This document shows, in pieces, positions 16,678 to 24,590 of a stretch of 64,000 bases of DNA (its first letter is position 1; every line of letters starts with the position of its first letter). The DNA is taken from NCBI RefSeq assembly GCF_030268045.1, contig NZ_BSDC01000003.1:310001-374000 (forward strand), in the 5' to 3' direction. Made by a program: the position numbers and the translations under genes. This DNA is from Geothrix edaphica (GTDB taxonomy: Bacteria > Acidobacteriota > Holophagae > Holophagales > Holophagaceae). The notes beneath the pieces were generated by a model, which was given only the letters and a program-made list of their open reading frames with translations, did not search any database and was not told the DNA's origin.

Positions 16678-17698
16678 GGGGCACCCCGCCGGAGAGGTCG
16701 ATGGGCTGGCCATCCTGGAGCGCGCCGGGATGGTCGATGACCTGCTCGCCCGCCCTCAGGCCCGAGCGGACCGGCAGGAAGCTGCCCTCGCCTTCGCCCA
16801 GGGAGAGCCAGCGCAGCTCGGCATGGCCGTCCTTGGCCACGAAGACGCCGGTGAGCTCGCCCCTCTGCACGAGGGCGCTGCGGGGGACGGAGAGGCCCGG
16901 GGCCGCCTTGGCGCCCGGCACGAGGATGCGTGCGAAGGAGCCCTGGCGCAGGCCCTTGGGCTGGAGCACCTTGGCGCGCAGGGTGCCCTTGTGGGTGGTG
17001 GAATCGCCGCCGGGCGCCAGGCCCGTGATCTGGGCTTCACCCTGGACGCCTTCGGCGTCGAACACCACCCTGGCCCCGCTCTTCAGCCCGCGGGCCTCCT
17101 CTTCCGATACCGTGGCGACCAGCTCCTGCTCGCCCTCACCGACGAGTTCCAGGAGGGGCGTCCCAGGACCGACGAAGTCGCCTTCGGTCACCTTGCGGGA
17201 CTGCACCACCCCTGCAAAGGGCGCGCGGATCTGGGTATAGGCGATGTTGGCCCGGAGGGCCGACACGCCGGCCTGGGCCTGGGCGACCTGGGCCTGCACC
17301 TGCTCCAGTTCCGAGGGGGTGGCGGCCTTCTGGGCCTGGAGGGCCTGGATGCGCCGGTGGTGGGCCTCAACAGTGGCAAGCCCGGTCTCGGCGGCCCGGA
17401 GCTGGCTCTGCAGGTCCTCGTCGCCGAGGGAGATCAGGAGGGTGCCGGCGGCCACGCGCTGGCCCTCCTGGGCCAGCACGCGCCGGACCTGGGCGGCCAT
17501 GCGGGTGGACAGCATGGCCGTGCGGGTGGACTGGAGCGTGGCGGCCACCCAGGCGCCGCCTTCCGGCGTGCCCTGGGCCACCAATGAGACGGCCACCTTC
17601 GGCAGCTCTTTTTCAACTCGGGAATCCTGCTTGCTCCCGCAAGCGAGATTCACGAGCAGCGCCGCGCCCAACGTGACGAGCACACCTGCGTACTTCAT
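16667..17698 (-). CDS. RND efflux periplasmic adaptor (lipoprotein)
   Basis: 343 residues of the HlyD/AcrA membrane-fusion family. The N-terminus is a lipoprotein signal with lipobox VNLAC. Next come a barrel-sandwich domain, a short coiled-coil hairpin (about 85-150), the return lipoyl half (TQIRAPFAGVV) and C-terminal beta domains. The long frame continues upstream, but the ATG at 17698 has a GGAGTGAAG SD and overlaps the tolC stop (ATGA). It would bridge the TolC and RND proteins encoded on either side. Confidence 0.92.
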   Translation of the reverse strand: MKYAGVLVTLGAALLVNLACGSKQDSRVEKELPKVAVSLVAQGTPEGGAWVAATLQSTRTAMLSTRMAAQVRRVLAQEGQRVAAGTLLISLGDEDLQSQLRAAETGLATVEAHHRRIQALQAQKAATPSELEQVQAQVAQAQAGVSALRANIAYTQIRAPFAGVVQSRKVTEGDFVGPGTPLLELVGEGEQELVATVSEEEARGLKSGARVVFDAEGVQGEAQITGLAPGGDSTTHKGTLRAKVLQPKGLRQGSFARILVPGAKAAPGLSVPRSALVQRGELTGVFVAKDGHAELRWLSLGEGEGSFLPVRSGLRAGEQVIDHPGALQDGQPIDLSGGVPHGK

Positions 17699-19008
17699 GG
17701 CTTCACTCCTTCGATGGGATGGCCGGTGGCCAGGTCGAGGCCGGCGCGACTCACGCGCAGCTCGAACAGGCTCTGAAGGAGGAGGGTGCGGGCGCCCTGG
17801 ACGGCAGCCTCCGCATCGAGCACCTCGATGAGCGGCGCGAGGCCGGCCCTGTGGCGAGCCTCGCGGAGGCGCTTGGCCTCCGTCGCGGCTGCCAGGGATT
17901 CCTTCGCGGCCGCATGGCGGGCCTGGGCGGCCAGGACGCCTTCCCGGGCCACGCGGATCTCGTGTTCCGCCTGCTGCTGCCTGAAGTCGCGCAAGTCGCG
18001 GGCGGCGCGCTCCTGGGCCCGGGCCGCCTTGGCCTTGGCCCGATCCGGGGCGGAGAACACCTTCCACTTCACCCCGACGGCGGCCCAGGTCCAGTTGCCC
18101 TTGTCGGACCAGGAGTGATGGAGGGTGCCCGCACCGAGTTCCAGACCCACCTCGGGCAGCAGGTTGCCGCGGGCGGCCTTGGCGCCCTCCCCGGCGGCCT
18201 TCGCTTGCAGATCCGCCGCCAGCAGGTCGCCTCGTGCTCCGGAGGGCAGAGGGGCTGCTGGATCGGTGGGCTCCAATGGGGTGGCCAGGGGCCCTTCCAC
18301 CGGCCCGGTGCCCGTGAGCAGGCCCAGGCCGGAGCGGGCGGAGCGCACCTGCTTGGTGACCTCCGCCTTCTGGGCCTCGATCTGCGCGTGGAAGGCCTTC
18401 AGGCGCTGAAGCTCGGATTCCAGCATCAGGCCCTGCTCGACGCGGGCCCCCACGAAGTCCTCCAGGCCCTGGATCCAGGCGCGGGAGTCCTCCACCCACA
18501 GAAGGGCCTGCTCGGCCACCTGGGTGCCGAAGTAGGCCTCCACCACGGCCTGGGCCGTCTCCTGCTTCCGGCGCTCCTGGCTCGCGGCCTCCGCCAGGGC
18601 CAGGTAGTCGCCGGCGCGCCGGGCGGCGGTGATGCGCCCGCCGGCATAGAGGGGCTGCTGGAGCACGGCGGAACCCCCGTAGGCGCCGATGGGATCCGGG
18701 TGGTTCAGGACCAGCGGGTTGAAGTCCGCCGCCCCGATGCGGGCCTGGTTCAGCTTGATGCCGAAGGCCATCATGGGCTCGCTGGTGCGGATCCCCTGGG
18801 CCTGGAGGGTGAGGCTCGGCAACCGGAGGTCGCGATAGCCTTCGGCCTCCGCCTGCCTCGACTCCACCATGGCCTGGCCCGCCCGGAGCCCGGCCTGGTC
18901 GGTCCAGGCCTTCCGGATGCTTTCAGCCACGGTCAGGCCCCCCTGCCCCAGGAGGCTTCCCCCCGAAAGCAATGCCAAGCCCAATCCCGTTATGGCTTTA
19001 ATGTTCAT
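17695..19008 (-). CDS. TolC-family outer membrane efflux protein
   Basis: 437 residues with a signal peptide (GLALLSGGSLLGQG) and two long helical repeats of the outer-membrane efflux protein fold. It forms the outer-membrane channel for the adaptor and pump encoded next. It lies 50 bases after arsR; the gap is AT-rich and holds an A-run, with a GGAATACTCC SD-like stretch before the ATG. Confidence 0.9.
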   Translation of the reverse strand: MNIKAITGLGLALLSGGSLLGQGGLTVAESIRKAWTDQAGLRAGQAMVESRQAEAEGYRDLRLPSLTLQAQGIRTSEPMMAFGIKLNQARIGAADFNPLVLNHPDPIGAYGGSAVLQQPLYAGGRITAARRAGDYLALAEAASQERRKQETAQAVVEAYFGTQVAEQALLWVEDSRAWIQGLEDFVGARVEQGLMLESELQRLKAFHAQIEAQKAEVTKQVRSARSGLGLLTGTGPVEGPLATPLEPTDPAAPLPSGARGDLLAADLQAKAAGEGAKAARGNLLPEVGLELGAGTLHHSWSDKGNWTWAAVGVKWKVFSAPDRAKAKAARAQERAARDLRDFRQQQAEHEIRVAREGVLAAQARHAAAKESLAAATEAKRLREARHRAGLAPLIEVLDAEAAVQGARTLLLQSLFELRVSRAGLDLATGHPIEGVKP

Positions 19009-19058
19009 AAAGGAATACTCCTAGGCAAAAAAAAGCAACTACATATACAAGCATTCGT

Positions 19059-19388
19059 TCATTTAAGCGCCTTGTAAGTCATCTTTGCACGATCGCTCAC
19101 ATGGCCGCAGACCAGGTCGCACAGCTCACCCACCAGGGGCATCACGGGCGTGAAGTAGACCGCATTGCCCTCGGGCTCCCGGCTCACGAGGCCCACCCGG
19201 ACCAGGCAGGCCAGGTGCTTGGAGGCATTGGCCTGGGACAGGCCCGCGGCCTCGGCCACGGCACCCTGGCTCAGGGGCCCCTTGCTGTCGAGGAGCGAGC
19301 GCAGGATCTTCAGCCGCGAGGCATCGCCCAGGGCGCTGAAGAGGCCGCTCACTTCGTCGATCATCGGGTTGCTGAGCTGGTGGTTCAC
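19059..19388 (-). CDS. ArsR-family transcriptional repressor
   Basis: 109 residues, winged-helix HTH. The recognition segment is SQANASKHLACLVRVGLV, followed by the beta wing. Cys61 lies in that segment, and Cys90 and Cys94 are in the C-terminal helix. ArsR proteins with paired Cys sense either thiophilic metals or reactive sulfur (BigR/SqrR/YgaV class); the exact Cys spacing does not let me choose. It heads the operon ending in thioredoxin and rhodanese, with an inverted repeat over its -35 element, so autorepression and control of the whole operon are inferred. Confidence 0.88.
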   Translation of the reverse strand: MNHQLSNPMIDEVSGLFSALGDASRLKILRSLLDSKGPLSQGAVAEAAGLSQANASKHLACLVRVGLVSREPEGNAVYFTPVMPLVGELCDLVCGHVSDRAKMTYKALK

Positions 19389-19415
19389 GGAATCAACTCC
19401 ATGCGACTATGATCA

Positions 19416-19441
19416 TCCGGTTTCCATCGTTGTCAACCGGA
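19416..19441 (-). promoter_or_regulatory. arsR promoter with overlapping inverted repeat
   Basis: On the minus strand a consensus -35 TTGACA lies at 19436-19431; a possible -10, CATAGT, is 19 bases on. The -35 lies within TCCGGTT-N12-AACCGGA, arms 19416-19422 and 19435-19441, a perfect 7-bp inverted repeat. This is where an autorepressor would block RNA polymerase. Confidence 0.5.
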
Positions 19442-19528
19442 AAAGAACCAGTCACAGGAAAACTGTATACCCATCGGATCATCCGGCAACCCAACATTCC
19501 ATGTTCCTGCAGGTTTCGGGGAGGGATC

Positions 19529-20092
19529 GTGACCACCGTCATGGCCCGGGGTAGGCTGGTCCTGGAGATTCCCGTGGACGACCTGGACCTGCGCGCCGCC
19601 AAGATCCGCCTGCTCTGCACCGACATCGACGGGGTCCTCACCACCGGCGCCCTGCTCTACGGCCCGGAGCCCGGCCACACCAAGGCCTTCCACGTGCGGG
19701 ACGGGGCCGCCATCAAGCACCTGCAGCGGGCCGGCATCCCCGTGGCCTTCATCTCGGGCCTGGAGGCCGGGGCCACCGTGAACCGGGCCAAGGATCTCGG
19801 CGTGGAGGACTGCTTCGCCGGCCACCTGGACAAGCTGCCCATCCTCGATCAGCTCTGCGCCAAGTACGGCCTGGCCTACGACCAGGTGGCCCACCTGGGC
19901 GACGACCTGCCGGATCTGCCCCTGCTGCGACGGGTGGGCCTGGCCTGCTGCCCCATTGACGCGGTGGACGAGGTGAAGGCGGCCTGCCAGTGGACCGTGC
20001 CCGTCCAGGGCGGGCACGGCGTGCTGCGCCAGGTGGCCGAACGGATCCTGAAGGCCCAGGGGCGCTGGGCCGAGGTCGTGGGCCGGTACTGA
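19529..20092 (+). CDS. KdsC-like 3-deoxy-manno-octulosonate-8-phosphate phosphatase
   Basis: 187 residues, HAD phosphatase of the KdsC type, which removes phosphate from KDO-8-P during lipopolysaccharide core synthesis. The nucleophile motif is LLCTDIDGVLT and motif III is HLGDDLPDLPLL; the cap is minimal, as in tetrameric KdsC. I choose the GTG at 19529 because GGGAGGG lies six bases upstream; an ATG at 19541 is also possible. The frame extends to 19409, but the extra residues do not look like the family. No other kds gene is adjacent, so it could be a related HAD phosphatase. Confidence 0.85.
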   Translation: MTTVMARGRLVLEIPVDDLDLRAAKIRLLCTDIDGVLTTGALLYGPEPGHTKAFHVRDGAAIKHLQRAGIPVAFISGLEAGATVNRAKDLGVEDCFAGHLDKLPILDQLCAKYGLAYDQVAHLGDDLPDLPLLRRVGLACCPIDAVDEVKAACQWTVPVQGGHGVLRQVAERILKAQGRWAEVVGRY

Positions 20093-20093
20093 C

Positions 20094-22187
20094 CTACTTC
20101 AGCCCGCGCTTCTCCAGCAGGGGCCCCACCTTGGGATCGCGGCCGCGGAAGCGCCGGTAGAGCAGCGCGGGATCCTCGGTGCCGCCCTTGGAAAGCACCT
20201 CGGCGCGGAACTTGGCGGCGGTGGCGGGGTCGAAGAGGTTGCCCTTCTCCTTGAAGGCCTGGAAGGCGTCGCTGTCCAGCACGGCGCTCCAGATGTAGCT
20301 GTAGTAGCCCGCGGCGTAGCCGCCCATGATGTGGTTGAAGTAGGGGCTCCGGTAGCGGGGCGGGATCTCGGCGATGAGGCCCCACTTGGCCAGGGAGGCC
20401 TTCTCGAAGGCGGCGGTGTCCTGGGGCTTCGTGGTCGTCAGCGTGTGCCAGTCCATGTCCAGCAGGGAGGCCGCCATGTATTCCACGGTGGCGAAGCCCT
20501 GGCCGAAGGTGGCGGCCTTCTTCATCTTGGCCACCAGGGCATCGGGGATGACCACGCCGGTCTTGTAGTGCTTGGCATAGAGCTTCAGCATCTCCGGCTC
20601 CATGGACCAGTTCTCCATGACCTGGCTGGGCAGCTCCACGAAATCCCGCGGTGTGCCGGCGGTGCCGCGGTAGCGGCCCTTGTAGAAGAGGCCGTGCAGG
20701 CCGTGGCCGAACTCGTGGAAGAGCGTGCGCACCTCGTCCGAGGTCAGCAGCGCAGGCCTATCCCCGGCGGGCGCCGTGAAGTTGCAGACGTTCACCACCA
20801 CGGGATCCACCTGCTTGCCGTCCTTGACCCAGGCCTGGCGGTAGCTGCTCATCCAGGCACCGCCCCGCTTGCCGGGCCGGGGGTGGTAGTCCACGTAGAT
20901 GAGGCCCAGGTGCCGGCCGTCCTGCTCCTTCACCTCGAAGCACCGCACGTCCTTCTGGTAGACGGGCATGTCCTTCAGCTCCGTGAAGGTTATGCCGTAG
21001 AGCCGGCCGGCCAGCGTGAAGGCGCCCTGGCGCACAGCGTCGATGGCGAAGTAGGGCTTCACCGATTCCTCGTCGAAGTCGTACTTGGCCTGCTTCACCT
21101 TCTCGGCGTAGTAGCGCCAGTCCCAGGGCTCCAGCTTCTGCCCGGGCAGGTCCTTGGCCATCATGGCCTGCAGCTCGGCGCGCTCCTTCCTGGCGACCTC
21201 CAGCGCGGGCTTCCAGATCTGCTCCAGCAGGCCGTAGACGCCCTTGGGGTCCTTGGCCATGTTCTCTTCGAGCACATAGTCGGCCCAGGTCTTGTAGCCC
21301 AGCAGCTGGGCCTTCTCGACGCGCAGGGCCGCGACCTTGGCCACAATGGCGTTGGTGTCGGTGTCGCCGCCCTGATTGCAGCGCTCCAGGTAGCCCGTGA
21401 GGATCCGCTTCCGCAGCTCGCGGTTCTGGGCGTATTCCAGGAAGGGCCAGATGCTGGGGCCGTCCAGGGTGAACAGCCACTGGCCGTCCTTGCCCGCCTT
21501 CTTCGCCGCGGCGGCCGCAGCCATGCGCGTGCCCTCGGGCAGTCCGGCGAGGTCGGTGGGCTTCTCCACCACCAGCTGGAAGGCCTTGGTGGCCTTGAGG
21601 AGGCGGTCGCCGAAGTCCACGCCCAGCTTCGACTGTTCGGCGTTGATGGCGCGCATGCGGGTCTGCTGATCCGCCGTGAGCGCGGCGCCCGAGCGGACGA
21701 AGCCCTTGTAGGTGCGCTCCAGCAGGCGGGCCTGATCCGGGGCGAGCTTCAGCGTGGCGCGGGCATCCCACACCGCCTTGACGCGCTGGAACAGCTTCGC
21801 GTTCAGGTTGATGTCGTCCCGATGCGCCGCCAGGAGGGGCATCACCTCGCGGTTCACGGCCTGGAGCCTGGGGTTCGTCTCGGCGCCGGTGAGGTTGAAG
21901 AAGACGGAGCCGATGCGGTCCATGAACTGACCCGACTGGTCCAGGGCCAGGATGGTGTTGGCGAAGGTCGGGGGCTCCTGGGCGTCGGCGATGGCCGCGA
22001 CCTCGGCCTTCTGCCGGGCCATGCCCTCCCGGAAGGCGGGAAGGAAGTGGTCTTCCCGGATCTCCGCGAAGGGGGGCACGCCGAAGGGCGTCTTCCACTC
22101 GGCGAAGAAGGGGTTGGAGGCGGTGGCCGGATCGGCGGCGAGGGCGGGCAGGGTCATGAGGGCAGCCAGAGCGGAAGCGGGGCGCAT
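20094..22187 (-). CDS. M3-family oligopeptidase (dipeptidyl carboxypeptidase type)
   Basis: 697 residues, thimet-oligopeptidase/Dcp fold zinc peptidase. The zinc site HEFGHGLHG starts at His491, with the downstream Glu in the usual helical region. The N-terminus is a signal peptide with cleavage likely after ALA (LPALAA), so it acts outside the cytoplasm, as some Dcp homologues of Gram-negatives do. A CCAGGAG SD supports the start at 22187. It is convergent with kdsC, the stops being two bases apart. The choice between Dcp and oligopeptidase A specificity is not resolved. Confidence 0.92.
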   Translation of the reverse strand: MRPASALAALMTLPALAADPATASNPFFAEWKTPFGVPPFAEIREDHFLPAFREGMARQKAEVAAIADAQEPPTFANTILALDQSGQFMDRIGSVFFNLTGAETNPRLQAVNREVMPLLAAHRDDINLNAKLFQRVKAVWDARATLKLAPDQARLLERTYKGFVRSGAALTADQQTRMRAINAEQSKLGVDFGDRLLKATKAFQLVVEKPTDLAGLPEGTRMAAAAAAKKAGKDGQWLFTLDGPSIWPFLEYAQNRELRKRILTGYLERCNQGGDTDTNAIVAKVAALRVEKAQLLGYKTWADYVLEENMAKDPKGVYGLLEQIWKPALEVARKERAELQAMMAKDLPGQKLEPWDWRYYAEKVKQAKYDFDEESVKPYFAIDAVRQGAFTLAGRLYGITFTELKDMPVYQKDVRCFEVKEQDGRHLGLIYVDYHPRPGKRGGAWMSSYRQAWVKDGKQVDPVVVNVCNFTAPAGDRPALLTSDEVRTLFHEFGHGLHGLFYKGRYRGTAGTPRDFVELPSQVMENWSMEPEMLKLYAKHYKTGVVIPDALVAKMKKAATFGQGFATVEYMAASLLDMDWHTLTTTKPQDTAAFEKASLAKWGLIAEIPPRYRSPYFNHIMGGYAAGYYSYIWSAVLDSDAFQAFKEKGNLFDPATAAKFRAEVLSKGGTEDPALLYRRFRGRDPKVGPLLEKRGLK

Positions 22188-22276
22188 GGGGACTCCTGGG
22201 AGGTCTTTGACGACCATACCATCATGTTATGAGGCAGGCGGCATCCAGGGGTCGGGGCCTCGGGTATTCTCAGGGC

Positions 22277-23233
22277 ATGATCAGGACTCTTGCAATCCGC
22301 ATGACCCAGGTCGGCGCCCTGCTCGGCCTCACCTTGCTGCTGGCCTGCCAGCAGCCGGCGGTCGTGGTGCCGCCCCCGGTCGTCGTGGCGCCGCCCCAGG
22401 CCCGGCCCCAGGGCCCCCCGCCGAAGCCGAAGATCGCCCTGGTCCTGGGCGGCGGCGCCGCCCGCGGGTTCGCGCACATCGGCGTCATCCGCACCCTGGA
22501 GCAGGAGAAGATCCCCGTGGATCTCGTGGTGGGCACCAGCGTGGGCAGCCTGATCGGGGCCATCTACGCCGCCGACCGCAACAGCTTCGAGCTGGAGTGG
22601 ACCGCCTTCCAGCTCCAGAAGGAGGATCTCTTCGACTTCGGCGTCATCTCCACCGTGGCGGGCATGGGCTTCGCCAAGGGCGACAAGCTCGAGACCTGGG
22701 TCAAGGGACACATCAAGCCAGCCAACATCGAACAGCTGAAGATCCCCTTTGCCGCCGTGGCCACGGACCTCAACTGGGGCCAGAAGGTGGTGCTGGACCG
22801 CGGCTCCGTCGCCCGCGCCGTGCGCGCCAGCTCGGCCATCCCCGGCGTGTTCCAGCCCGTGCAGCACCAGGGGAAGATCCTGGTGGACGGCGGCGTGGTG
22901 GACAACATCCCCATCTCTGTGGCCCGGGCCAGGGGCGCCGACCTCGTCATCGCCGTGGACATCAGCGCCAACGTGGGGAACACGGACATCACCAACCTGC
23001 TGGGCGTGAGCCTCCAGGCCGCCAACATCATGTTCGCCCTCAACGTGGAGCACTCGAAGAGGGACGCGGACGTGCTCATCTCGCCGGCCATCGGCGACGT
23101 GGGCACCCTGGACTTCACCCAGAAGAAGCGCTGCATGGAGGCGGGCATCGTGGCCGCCCAGCAGTCCATGCCCGCCATCCGCCGGGCCATCGACAAGTGG
23201 GTGGCCGCGCGGCTGGCCGCCCAGCAGCCCTGA
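22277..23233 (+). CDS. patatin-like phospholipase lipoprotein
   Basis: 318 residues. A lipoprotein signal (lipobox LLLAC, Cys24) and a Pro/Val-rich linker lead to a patatin domain. Its oxyanion loop is GGGAARG (58-64), the nucleophile elbow GTSVG has Ser88, and the catalytic Asp204 is in VDGGVVDN. This Ser-Asp dyad belongs to RssA/NTE-type lipid acyl hydrolases. Likely anchored to a membrane and acting on phospholipids in the envelope (inference). The start at 22277 precedes the signal; the upstream frame has no suitable start. Confidence 0.9.
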   Translation: MIRTLAIRMTQVGALLGLTLLLACQQPAVVVPPPVVVAPPQARPQGPPPKPKIALVLGGGAARGFAHIGVIRTLEQEKIPVDLVVGTSVGSLIGAIYAADRNSFELEWTAFQLQKEDLFDFGVISTVAGMGFAKGDKLETWVKGHIKPANIEQLKIPFAAVATDLNWGQKVVLDRGSVARAVRASSAIPGVFQPVQHQGKILVDGGVVDNIPISVARARGADLVIAVDISANVGNTDITNLLGVSLQAANIMFALNVEHSKRDADVLISPAIGDVGTLDFTQKKRCMEAGIVAAQQSMPAIRRAIDKWVAARLAAQQP

Positions 23234-23283
23234 GGTCAGGCCGTCCCCGGCGAGAGCGGCCTGATGAAGCGGGCCGGCGCCTG

Positions 23284-23826
23284 CTACTTCACGAACACCA
23301 TGTCGCCCATGGGGTTGAGGTAGAAGCGCTCGCCGCGGGCGTTCTCCTGGATCACGCGGCCCTGGGCATCCACGCCCGCCACGGACACCCGCTGCTCGCC
23401 CTTGATGCCGTCGAACTTGATGTAGCCCGCCCGGCCCGGCGTCATGGCCCGGCCCGTGGCGGGGGCGAGCTTGATGTAGCCGAGGGACTCGGCGCTGTGG
23501 AACTGCAGGTCGCCGGTGTTCGGCTCCACCTGGAAGTATTCGCCCTGGGGCGTCTTGAAGACCGGCCGGCCGTTCAGCATGCCCGCCACGGACAGGCCGC
23601 CCCGCCACTTGATGAAGGTGCCAGCGAACTTGATGGTGAACGCGGCCGCATCACGGCTGGCGGCGGGACCCTGGACCCCCGGCAGCGCCTGGGCCGTGCC
23701 GGGAGCCTTCGGGGCCATGGGCTTGGTCTGAGGGGCCTGGGCCGAGGCGCCCGAGGCCAGGAACACGCCGGCGGAGAGCATCGCGACCGCCGGAGACTGC
23801 GCCTTGCTGCTGGGTTTCCGCTTCAT
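23284..23826 (-). CDS. exported protein of unknown function
   Basis: 180 residues. The signal peptide ends near GASAQA, followed by a Pro/Ala linker (31-58) and a beta-rich domain with repeated short strands such as GYIKLAP and GYIKFDG. No family recognised. The strand pattern suggests a small beta-barrel or sandwich. It has a GGAGGACCC SD. The next upstream minus-strand gene is a SET protein, 27 bases away, so they may be cotranscribed. Confidence 0.7.
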   Translation of the reverse strand: MKRKPSSKAQSPAVAMLSAGVFLASGASAQAPQTKPMAPKAPGTAQALPGVQGPAASRDAAAFTIKFAGTFIKWRGGLSVAGMLNGRPVFKTPQGEYFQVEPNTGDLQFHSAESLGYIKLAPATGRAMTPGRAGYIKFDGIKGEQRVSVAGVDAQGRVIQENARGERFYLNPMGDMVFVK

Positions 23827-23853
23827 GGGTCCTCCATGGGGGGTGAGGCCGCG

Positions 23854-24384
23854 TCAACGCTGCGGCGGGGCAATCGGAGCGGGGTTGGCGCGTCCGCTCC
23901 CGGCGCGCCGTTTCGGCAGGGCCACCAGTGTGCCCCGGCAACCCGGGGCCCCGCAGTGGCAGGGGAACAGCTCGCGGCTGAGGGACCGGGAGATGCGGAG
24001 GGCGCTGGCGGACTGCAGCTGGTAGTCGAAGGTCAGCTCCGTTCCGGCGGCGATCTCCTGCATGGCGTAGAGGTAGGGCGTCCCGTCGAAGATGTAGACC
24101 TCGCAGTTGGGCTCGCAGCTGTGATTGACGAACCGGGCGTCGTTGCCCTGCTCCGCGCCGTCGATGGCCGTGTCCTCGTCCAGGTTCAGCACGTAGGTCA
24201 GCTTCCGCTCGCCCCGCCCCGCCGCCGCCAGCAGCTCAGCCTTGGCCAGGCGCCGGCCGGCATACTCGAGGATCCGCGTCCCCTTCGGGATCGGGCGCTT
24301 GGCGAAGACCCCGGTCCCGTGGATGCCCGAGGCCTGGACCCGGATGAAGTCCCTGTCCTGTCCTGGGCCTTGGGGGAACGGCAT
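23854..24384 (-). CDS. SET-domain protein
   Basis: 176 residues. Starting at IRVQASGIHGTGVFA, the protein has a complete SET core. It includes the knot motif RFVNHSCEPNCEV, the TFDYQ catalytic Tyr region and a post-SET-like Cys cluster CHCGAPGCRG near the C-terminus. SET proteins methylate lysine with S-adenosylmethionine; in bacteria the substrates are mostly unknown. An AGGAGGTGGC SD fixes the ATG at 24384, 19 codons inside the open frame. The C-terminal tail is basic and Pro-rich. Confidence 0.88.
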   Translation of the reverse strand: MPFPQGPGQDRDFIRVQASGIHGTGVFAKRPIPKGTRILEYAGRRLAKAELLAAAGRGERKLTYVLNLDEDTAIDGAEQGNDARFVNHSCEPNCEVYIFDGTPYLYAMQEIAAGTELTFDYQLQSASALRISRSLSRELFPCHCGAPGCRGTLVALPKRRAGSGRANPAPIAPPQR

Positions 24385-24590
24385 GCCACCTCCTGGGAGG
24401 CGTGGTGGGGAGCGGGTGGAAGCGACCCCCATCATGACCACCCTGCACCTGTGTGAACAGGGAATTCAGCCTCCCCGATCGGACCGCACAAACCTGGTCC
24501 AAGACGGAGCCCAGGTCGTAGAATCCGGTCATCCCCAGAAAGTCTGGAGTTCCATCCCCTGCTGTCAGAGCGTTCCGCGCCGAGGGTGCC

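Noticed and set aside
14623-16740. 705-codon open frame on the plus strand inside the RND gene
   Set aside because: It is antisense to a clear RND permease with full family motifs; the composition (His, Gly, Asp, Arg rich) is typical of a shadow of a high-GC gene.
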